A stretch of 18,204 bases of DNA, from the NCBI GenBank assembly GCA_016194725.1, contig JACQAW010000166.1, positions 1 to 18,204 on the forward strand. The letters are read 5' to 3'. Position numbers and translations under genes: made by a program. Source of the DNA: Deltaproteobacteria bacterium (GTDB taxonomy: Bacteria; Bdellovibrionota; UBA1018; UBA923). Positions 13,228 to 18,204 of the stretch are shown piece by piece (the first letter of the stretch is position 1; the number at the start of each line of letters is the position of its first letter). The notes under the pieces were generated by a model, which saw nothing but the letters and a program-made list of their open reading frames with translations, was not told the origin of the DNA and did not search any database.

Positions 13228-13980
13228 ATGAGGATGGTTTTTTACATTCCTCTCCTCTTCGCAATTTCCATAAGCGCGGGGGCGACATCGACAACCAAAT
13301 CCACCCACAAAAAAATAGTTGGAATTGTACATCCTGAGGCCGCGCAGCCCGAAAGCCTGGGCCCCACCGAGCTGCGTTTTCGCGCCGCCGATGTCGCCTT
13401 TCGCGCGCGCTTCGACGAGATTCAGGCCCGCGAGGCCCTGCGCATCTACCGCGAACTTTATCAGCAGAATCCCAATGACGTTGCCGGCACGTGGCGCCTG
13501 GCGATGGCTGCCTACTTCGTCGGGTTTCGCCTTACCTCTGATGATGACAAGCGAAAAGAGATCTACGCCGAAGGCCGCGACGCGGGCTTCGCCGGCGCGA
13601 AGCTCGACGAAAAATGCGCCGCCTGCCACTTCTGGGGCGCTCTGGACCTTGCGCTTTACGGTCATGCGGTGGGAATCTTCAAAATGTTTTTCGCGCTGGG
13701 CGATCTGCGCGACCACCTCAACGAGGTGATAAAAATCGACCCGCATTACGCCTACGGCGGCGCTTATCGCATGCTGGGAGTCATTGAGCAGAAACTTCCG
13801 GGAATATTAGGGGGCAGCAACAGGCGCGCCCAGGACTATTTTGAAAAGGCCATCGAGATATCGCCCGTTCCGGCGCCTGACCGCATCGAGGCCATCGAGG
13901 CCATCGCCGATCTCAAGGCCTTACTGGAAAAAGAAGCGGCACGAAACATCGCGCGCGATTCAGCGCTGCCGGAAAACTAA
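13228..13980 (+). CDS. TRAP transporter TatT-like component (helical repeat protein)
   Basis: The protein has 250 residues. A signal peptide (MRMVFYIPLLFAISISAGA) leads into TPR-like helices (ALRIYRELYQQNPNDVAGTWRLA). The family hallmark segment is CAACHFWGALDLALYG (C130, C133), followed by IKIDPHYAYGGAYRMLGVI and KLPGILGGSNRRAQDYFEKAIEISP. These are the conserved blocks of the TatT (TP0956-like) family, periplasmic partners of TRAP transporter substrate-binding proteins. No TRAP permease or binding protein is visible, so it may act alone or with distant genes. The 3' end overlaps the convergent YceI gene by 21 nt. Its mRNA is predicted to be leaderless. Confidence 0.8.
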   Translation: MRMVFYIPLLFAISISAGATSTTKSTHKKIVGIVHPEAAQPESLGPTELRFRAADVAFRARFDEIQAREALRIYRELYQQNPNDVAGTWRLAMAAYFVGFRLTSDDDKRKEIYAEGRDAGFAGAKLDEKCAACHFWGALDLALYGHAVGIFKMFFALGDLRDHLNEVIKIDPHYAYGGAYRMLGVIEQKLPGILGGSNRRAQDYFEKAIEISPVPAPDRIEAIEAIADLKALLEKEAARNIARDSALPEN

Positions 13981-14517
13981 CATGTAATTCACGGTCACCA
14001 TTTTATCCATGGTGAAGAAGGCCAGCCTGGGCGGCGCAATGCCAAAGGCCGTCATGTCGACGGGCGCGTCACCCGTCACCGTCCAACCCTTTGCGCCCTG
14101 GTCCTGACACTTGCCTTTTCCTTCCACCGCCGCGGTGTGGCCGTGAATAACCAGTTCGCCGTGAAGCGCGCACTTCGTTTCGCCGCCCGGCAGATCTTCA
14201 ATGACTCGACCGTCGTCAGTCACATTGGGCAGCGCCACTGCCGACTTCAAAATGAAAGTTATTTCGGGATATTTATCGGGTTCGAGCAGCTTCAACATCT
14301 CGGTGTTGCGCAGGCTGACGTTGGTGTCGATGGTTCGCACCTGCATGGTAAGCCTGCCATGAGCCGACGCTAAACCGTTGTCCACACTGGCTTCGCCCTT
14401 GAGGTCGGGCACCTTGGCCTCGAACGCATGCAGGGCCGCGACGGCGTGAAACTGCACCGCGCTGGCGTGCGGATCGAGAATAAACAAGGCGTTCAGAAGC
14501 AGTAGTTTTCTGTTCAC
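13960..14517 (-). CDS. YceI-family periplasmic protein
   Basis: The protein has 185 residues; GTG 14517 overlaps the upstream stop (GTGA). The N-terminus is hydrophobic (KLLLLNALFI), followed by the YceI lipocalin-like barrel. SAVQFHAVAALHAFEAKVPDLKG is the first strand pair. LTMQVRTIDTNVSLRNTEMLKLLEPDKYPEITF matches the family core ('v.v.sidT....rd.hm...l...kyP.I.f'). YceI proteins bind polyprenoid or other long hydrophobic chains in the periplasm. It is the distal gene of an operon with the cyclic-nucleotide-binding protein, and it is convergent with the TatT-like gene. The signal peptide is short and cleavage is uncertain. Confidence 0.85.
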   Translation of the reverse strand: MNRKLLLLNALFILDPHASAVQFHAVAALHAFEAKVPDLKGEASVDNGLASAHGRLTMQVRTIDTNVSLRNTEMLKLLEPDKYPEITFILKSAVALPNVTDDGRVIEDLPGGETKCALHGELVIHGHTAAVEGKGKCQDQGAKGWTVTGDAPVDMTAFGIAPPRLAFFTMDKMVTVNYMLVFRQR

Positions 14518-14984
14518 AGGTGTTTGAGCTTGAGCTCTTTGAGCGATGAAAGATTATTGGTCGTCTGGCGAATGCGCCGGCAAAGAATAGCCGCCATCGA
14601 GCGATATATTTTCACTCCTATGACCGGCTGCGTTGTGATTAATTTTTCAAGACCTTCAAAGGAAACTTCCAAAAGCTTCGTGTTTTCTTTGGCCATCGCC
14701 GCCGCGGCGCGTGATTCTTTATCGATGAACGACATTTCACCAAAATGACTGCCCGCGGACAGCTGAGTCACCGACTGCTCGTCACCTCCGGTCGAACTGC
14801 GCTTGAGAATTTCGATAGTGCCGTGCTTGATTACGAAAAGCGACGTCGCGGCCGCACCTTCGTCGAAAACGTAATCGCCATGAATAACATCGCGGACTTT
14901 CACGATTTCGGCAATCGTCGCCAGTTCGTCGTCGATCAGGTTTTCGAATAAATAGCATTTTTTGAGCAGTTGGATGTCTTTCAT
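14514..14984 (-). CDS. Stand-alone cyclic-nucleotide-binding domain protein
   Basis: The protein has 156 residues and consists of a single cNMP-binding domain. The phosphate-binding cassette is SAGSHFGEMSFIDKESRAAAAMA (about 77-98) with Glu83 and Arg92 at the ligand-contact positions, so cAMP or cGMP binding is plausible. LFVIKHGTIEIL is the preceding barrel strand. A C-terminal helix (RRIRQTTNNLSSLKELKLK) follows the domain, but there is no helix-turn-helix as in Crp/Fnr. It is therefore likely a cytosolic regulator of a partner protein rather than a transcription factor. It is the first gene of the operon with YceI, and it is divergent from the 15081 gene. Confidence 0.85.
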   Translation of the reverse strand: MKDIQLLKKCYLFENLIDDELATIAEIVKVRDVIHGDYVFDEGAAATSLFVIKHGTIEILKRSSTGGDEQSVTQLSAGSHFGEMSFIDKESRAAAAMAKENTKLLEVSFEGLEKLITTQPVIGVKIYRSMAAILCRRIRQTTNNLSSLKELKLKHL

Positions 14985-14991
14985 GTCTCCT

Positions 14992-15019
14992 AGAATAAAC
15001 CTATCGCATTCGCCGTCAA
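14992..15019 (-). promoter_or_regulatory. Candidate promoter of the cNMP-binding/YceI operon, -10 close to ATG
   Basis: On the minus strand TTGACG (15019-15014), a 16-nt spacer and TATTCT (14997-14992) are followed after 7 nt by ATG 14984, so the mRNA would start at or beside the ATG. The GGAG within these 7 nt would then not be transcribed, so either it is unused or another promoter exists. Confidence 0.4.
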
Positions 15020-15024
15020 TATTA

Positions 15025-15053
15025 TTGAAAGAGTGGGTTCGTTTATGTATCTT
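15025..15053 (+). promoter_or_regulatory. Candidate promoter of the 15081-18204 operon
   Basis: TTGAAA (15025-15030), a 17-nt spacer and TATCTT (15048-15053) predict a start near 15060. That gives a leader of about 20 nt containing GAGGG (15072-15076) before ATG 15081. An alternative -10 is TATAAA at 15064-15069. The -35 boxes of this and the divergent promoter are 5 bp apart and lie in the inverted repeat TCAAT-ATT-ATTGA (15016-15028), so one bound protein could affect both. Confidence 0.4.
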
Positions 15054-15080
15054 CTCGCCTACTTATAAAGCGAGGGCGAG

Positions 15081-15320
15081 ATGAGCAAACTTTCACCGGA
15101 ACAGACGCGCGCGAAGTACATGAAGATGGCCAAATCCATGGGCTACGACGAGGCGATTACCGCCATTCACAACGAGCTGGGTTCGCTTGAGCCCAAGGTA
15201 TTCGACGACGGCTACAATAAAGAGCGCTTTGACGATCTGCAAAAGATGCGCGAGCTCGCACGCGAGCTGTACACGCTCAAGCTGACTGAAGACTCCAAAG
15301 AATTTTACGTAAAAAAATAA
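15081..15320 (+). CDS. Small cytosolic protein, 79 aa, unknown function
   Basis: The 79-residue protein starts at ATG 15081 with GAGGG 4 nt upstream. It is charged and mostly helical, with no signal peptide or membrane helix. EQTRAKYMKMAKSMGYDEAITAIHNEL and KERFDDLQKMRELARELYTLKL look like two amphipathic helices, and a short charged end (SKEFYVKK) follows. I recognise no family. It is the first gene of the operon that continues with cyclophilin and the transhydrogenase subunits, 28 nt before the cyclophilin ATG. The shared strand and tight spacing support that it is a real gene. Confidence 0.7.
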   Translation: MSKLSPEQTRAKYMKMAKSMGYDEAITAIHNELGSLEPKVFDDGYNKERFDDLQKMRELARELYTLKLTEDSKEFYVKK

Positions 15321-15348
15321 CCGCACACCTGAATTTAGAGGAGGCCAC

Positions 15349-15867
15349 ATGGCTAAAGACATGTTCGCAAATATGGAAACATCGCTCGGTAACATCAAAA
15401 TCCGCCTGCACCACGACAAGGTGCCCGCCACTGTCGACAACTTCGTCGGCCTGGCCGAAGGCACCATCGAGTGGACGCACCCGCACACGAAAGAGAAATC
15501 GAAGAACCCGTACTACGACGGCACCATCTTCCATCGCATCATTCCGCGGTTCATGTGCCAGGGCGGCGACATCACCGGCACCGGCACGGGCGGCCCGGGG
15601 TATCGCTTCAAAGACGAATTCCATCCTGAGCTCAAGCACGACAAGCCCGGTATTCTGTCGATGGCCAACGCCGGCCCCAACACCAACGGCAGCCAGTTTT
15701 TCATCACCACCGTTCCTACCCCGCATCTCGACAACCGCCACTCGGTTTTTGGCGAAGTCGTTTCGGGCCAGGAAGTGCTGGACGCCATGTCCAACGTCGC
15801 GCGCGACGGCCGTGACAAACCCAAGGAAGACATCGTTCTTAAAAAAGTCATTATCGAGAGAACGTAA
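15349..15867 (+). CDS. Cyclophilin-type peptidyl-prolyl cis-trans isomerase
   Basis: The 172-residue protein starts at ATG 15349, preceded by GAGGAGG at 5-nt spacing. FHRIIPRFMCQGGD (R63, F68, Q71), NTNGSQFFITT (F117) and HLDNRHSVFGEV (H131) are the cyclophilin active-site blocks. The position of the cyclosporin-binding Trp121 of human CypA holds a leucine (PHLDNRH), as in many bacterial members. There is no signal peptide, so it is a cytosolic PpiB-like prolyl isomerase. It lies in the operon between the 79-aa unknown and pntAA, and its stop overlaps the pntAA start by one base (TAATG). Cyclophilin next to transhydrogenase genes is an unusual neighbour; a folding link is possible but unproven. 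Confidence 0.92.
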   Translation: MAKDMFANMETSLGNIKIRLHHDKVPATVDNFVGLAEGTIEWTHPHTKEKSKNPYYDGTIFHRIIPRFMCQGGDITGTGTGGPGYRFKDEFHPELKHDKPGILSMANAGPNTNGSQFFITTVPTPHLDNRHSVFGEVVSGQEVLDAMSNVARDGRDKPKEDIVLKKVIIERT

Positions 15868-16991
15868 TGATCTTCGGGGTTCCCAAAGAAAGCGAGCCGG
15901 GCGAAACCCGTATCGCGATGGTTCCGGATACAGTGAAGGGGCTGGCCAAAAAGGGCCACTCCGTCCTGATTCAAAGCGGTGCGGGCGAAAGCGCCTTTAT
16001 TCCTGACAAGGAATTCGAAGCCGCGGGCGCCAAAATCGTCGCCGACGCCGCGGCGGTTTTTGCTGGCGCGGATTGCATACTCAAAGTGCAGCCGCCCAAC
16101 CCCGCCGAGCTGGAACGTCTGCGCGCGAACCAGGGCCTGATCTCGTTTCTTTGGCATCTTCGAAACCCCGACCTCGTCAGGCAGCTGGCCAAAGCGAAAG
16201 TCACCAGCTTCAGCATGGATGCCATTCCGCGCATCACCCGTGCGCAGAGCATGGATGCGCTTTCCAGCATGTCGACGATATCCGGATACAAAGCTGTGCT
16301 GCTGGCGGCGCAGCTGCTGCCCAAGTTTTTCCCCATGCTCACCACGGCCGCGGGAACGGTACGCCCGGCACAGGGCCTGATTCTGGGTGCCGGCGTTGCG
16401 GGGCTGCAGGCCATTGCCACGGCACGCCGCCTGGGTGCGGTGGTCGAAGCTTTTGATGCGCGGCCGGTAGTCAAAGAGCAGGTGCTCAGCCTTGGCGCAA
16501 CTTTTGTCGAGCTTGGCGAAAAGGGCGAACCAGGTAGTTCCCAAGACAAATATGGCTACGCGAAAGAGGCCTCTGAAGAGCTGCTTGCCAAACAGCGCGC
16601 CTTGATTCACGAGCGCGTAAAGCTTGCCGACTTCGTCATTACGACCGCGCAGATTCCTGGCAGGCCCGCGCCGCTGCTGGTCACCAAGGCGATGGTTCAG
16701 GATATGAAGCCCGGCTCGGTTATCGTCGATCTGGCCGGCGAAACCGGCGGCAACTGCGAGCTCACCAAGGCTAACGAAACCATCGTGCAGCATCGTGTGA
16801 CGATAACCGCGCCCACAAACCTGCCCGCGACCATGCCGCTCGACTCCAGCCGCATGTACGCGCGCAACCTGGCCACGCTGATTGCCGAGCTGGTGAGCGA
16901 AAAAGGGTTCACCTTCGACTGGAACAACGAGGTTTTCCGCGAAACCTGCATTACCAATGCGGGTGAAATCAAGAAAGGCGAGAAAAAATGA
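15867..16991 (+). CDS. pntAA: NAD(P) transhydrogenase subunit alpha, part 1 (NAD-binding domain I)
   Basis: The 374-residue protein begins with the AlaDH/PNT entry MIFGVPKESEPGETRIAMVP. RITRAQSMDALSS (about 122-134) holds the Arg/Gln/Asp residues that contact NADH. LILGAGVAGLQAIATARRLGAVVEAFDAR (about 171-199) is the Rossmann fold. SSQDKYGYAKE (225-234) is the mobile-loop region before it. This is the soluble NAD(H)-binding dI part; the membrane part is a separate gene downstream, so the enzyme is the three-gene form. It transfers hydride between NAD(H) and NADP(H) in the cytosol, coupled to proton passage through the membrane. The next start overlaps the stop by 4 nt (ATGA). Confidence 0.95.
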   Translation: MIFGVPKESEPGETRIAMVPDTVKGLAKKGHSVLIQSGAGESAFIPDKEFEAAGAKIVADAAAVFAGADCILKVQPPNPAELERLRANQGLISFLWHLRNPDLVRQLAKAKVTSFSMDAIPRITRAQSMDALSSMSTISGYKAVLLAAQLLPKFFPMLTTAAGTVRPAQGLILGAGVAGLQAIATARRLGAVVEAFDARPVVKEQVLSLGATFVELGEKGEPGSSQDKYGYAKEASEELLAKQRALIHERVKLADFVITTAQIPGRPAPLLVTKAMVQDMKPGSVIVDLAGETGGNCELTKANETIVQHRVTITAPTNLPATMPLDSSRMYARNLATLIAELVSEKGFTFDWNNEVFRETCITNAGEIKKGEKK

Positions 16992-17281
16992 GCGCGCTCG
17001 CGATGGCCTATATTTTCATTCTCGCGGTATTCGCCGGCGTCGAGGTCATCGGCCGCGTTCCCACCGTGCTGCACACCCCGCTGATGTCGGGCGCCAATGC
17101 CATCCACGGCATCGTGCTTATCGGCGGCGTTTACGTGCTGGGCATGGCGGGCGACAACGTTTCGCTCAAAGTCATGGGTTTCCTGGCCGTAGTTCTGGGT
17201 ACCCTGAATGTCGTCGGCGGATTTGTCGTTACCGACCGCATGCTCGAGATGTTCAAAGCCAGGCCCAAGGACAACAAGTGA
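16988..17281 (+). CDS. pntAB: NAD(P) transhydrogenase subunit alpha, part 2 (membrane domain)
   Basis: The 97-residue protein has three membrane helices. The family segment TPLMSGANAIHGIVLIGGVYVLG (about 37-58) is present. MGFLAVVLGTLNVVGGFVVTDRMLEMF is the end of the domain. It supplies the alpha half of the proton channel (dII) in the three-gene PntAA-PntAB-PntB form. ATG 16988 overlaps the pntAA stop, and the stop is 1 nt before the pntB ATG, so all three are coupled. Confidence 0.93.
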   Translation: MSALAMAYIFILAVFAGVEVIGRVPTVLHTPLMSGANAIHGIVLIGGVYVLGMAGDNVSLKVMGFLAVVLGTLNVVGGFVVTDRMLEMFKARPKDNK

Positions 17282-17282
17282 G

Positions 17283-18204
17283 ATGAACTTAGCGGAACTC
17301 AGCTACCTCATCGCCTCGATTCTTTTCATCGTGGGCCTCAAACGGCTCAGCAGCCCGGCCACGGCCCGTTCGGGCAATATTCTGGCGGCGGTGGGAATGG
17401 GCGCGGCGCTTGGCGGCACCTTTCTGGTCGGCGGAATGGCAAACATACCGCTCATTATCGCGGCCATCGTGCTGGGCACCCTGCCCGGCTGGCAGCTCGC
17501 GCGCACCGTGAAGATGACCTCGATGCCGCAGATGGTATCATTGTTCAATGGGATGGGTGGCGCCTGTGCGCTGCTGATTTCGCTGAGCGAGATGTTAAAA
17601 ATCAACGCCGGCACCTACGCCGGGCTTCCCTGCATCGCTGCGGTCATGATGTCGGCCCCCATCGTACTGGGTATCATCTTCGGCGCCATCAGCTTTACGG
17701 GCAGCATCGTGGCGTTCGGCAAGCTGCAGGGCTTGATTACCGAGAAACCCGTGCGCTGGCCCCTGCAAAAAACACTGAATGTCGTGCTGCTGGCTTGTAT
17801 TCTGTACTACAGCTACGGCGTGGCCCACTACGGGCTTGTTTCGGTGCTGGACAGTGAGAATCCACGAGTGCTGTGGATGGCCGGGCTGGCAATGCTGTCG
17901 CTGATTCTGGGCGTAGCCCAGGTTCTGCCCATCGGCGGCGCCGATATGCCAGTGGTCATCTCGGTGCTCAACTCCTGCACGGGCCTGGCAGCTGCCCTGA
18001 CCGGTTTTTCGATGAATAATATGGCGATGATTATCGCCGGCACGTTGGTGGGCGCGGCGGGCTCGTTTCTGACCCTGCTCATGTGCAACGCGATGAACCG
18101 GTCACTGGCCAACGTTTTGTTCGGCTCGTTTGGCGGAGGCGTGGCTGCGGGCGCGGCCGCTGGAAATGCCGGCGAACAGGTGATGAAAGAAGTTTCGACC
18201 TCTG
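17283..18204 (+). CDS. pntB: NAD(P) transhydrogenase subunit beta, N-terminal part (truncated by window end)
   Basis: ATG 17283 lies 1 nt after the pntAB stop. 307 codons are seen; a full PntB has about 460, so the NADP-binding dIII domain is only partly inside the window. LIASILFIVGLKRLSSPATARSGN is the first conserved segment. TSMPQMVSLFNGMGGACALLISL (about 80-102) is the hallmark of the beta membrane domain. SLILGVAQVLPIGGADMPVVISVLNSCTGLAAALTGF begins the approach to dIII (GGADMPVV contacts NADP in known structures). The frame is open to the last base. Confidence 0.93.
   Translation, partial: MNLAELSYLIASILFIVGLKRLSSPATARSGNILAAVGMGAALGGTFLVGGMANIPLIIAAIVLGTLPGWQLARTVKMTSMPQMVSLFNGMGGACALLISLSEMLKINAGTYAGLPCIAAVMMSAPIVLGIIFGAISFTGSIVAFGKLQGLITEKPVRWPLQKTLNVVLLACILYYSYGVAHYGLVSVLDSENPRVLWMAGLAMLSLILGVAQVLPIGGADMPVVISVLNSCTGLAAALTGFSMNNMAMIIAGTLVGAAGSFLTLLMCNAMNRSLANVLFGSFGGGVAAGAAAGNAGEQVMKEVSTS

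Noticed and set aside
15513..16793. 426-aa minus-strand frame opposite cyclophilin and pntAA
   Set aside because: Both plus-strand genes are certain; the long antisense frame is a GC/codon effect and has no family motif.
1..18204. CRISPR, insertion sequence, integrase or phage genes
   Set aside because: No regular short repeats, transposase or integrase motifs were seen on either strand; the only tandem repeats are the gene-level duplications described.

Overview
The window comes from a Gram-negative bacterium of moderately high GC content. This rests on several secreted or outer-envelope protein types (YceI, FecR-domain, TatT-like), the membrane glycosyltransferases and the three-gene PntAA/PntAB/PntB transhydrogenase. 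No phylum marker is present. A former-deltaproteobacterial or Acidobacteria-like lineage is a guess only. There is no CRISPR array, rRNA, insertion sequence or prophage gene. The only RNA gene seen is tRNA-Pro(UGG).

Positions 1-3587 hold two tandem copies of a gene pair. Each pair is a secreted FG-GAP/VCBS protein with a C-terminal ASPIC/UnbV domain, followed by a six- to eight-helix membrane protein of the NqrB/RnfD superfamily (UnbU type). All three junctions are 4-nt ATGA overlaps. These are the UnbV and UnbU families first named in enediyne clusters, but no enediyne synthase is visible here. The first UnbV is cut by the window edge. The second carries a one-base frameshift between its signal peptide and its repeats.

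Positions 3598-8325 hold a same-strand envelope/glycan set: a small secreted protein of unknown function, a GT39/ArnT-like membrane glycosyltransferase, a membrane-anchored SGNH-like protein lacking the GDS nucleophile block, and a TMTC-like membrane protein with C-terminal TPRs. The last gene ends inside a tRNA-Pro(UGG) gene on the opposite strand.

Positions 8304-10191 are on the minus strand: a FecR-domain secreted protein, a zinc-ribbon membrane protein, then the tRNA. Both protein genes are preceded by the same 67-bp promoter/leader block. Positions 10199-14984 hold a C45-type Ntn hydrolase with a terminator-like hairpin in its first codons, a small secreted protein behind a perfect 16-bp palindrome, a flavin-reductase-like protein, and a TatT-like protein. 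Convergent to these is a two-gene operon of a cyclic-nucleotide-binding protein and a YceI protein.

Positions 15081-18204 form an operon: a 79-aa unknown, cyclophilin, pntAA, pntAB and pntB (truncated by the window end). Its protein products would include a proton-translocating NAD(P) transhydrogenase.

The less expected signals are the tandem UnbV-UnbU pairs, the duplicated promoter/leader block, several promoters whose -10 box lies only 6-7 nt before the start codon (leaderless mRNAs), the palindromic operator, and the hairpin in the hydrolase start.
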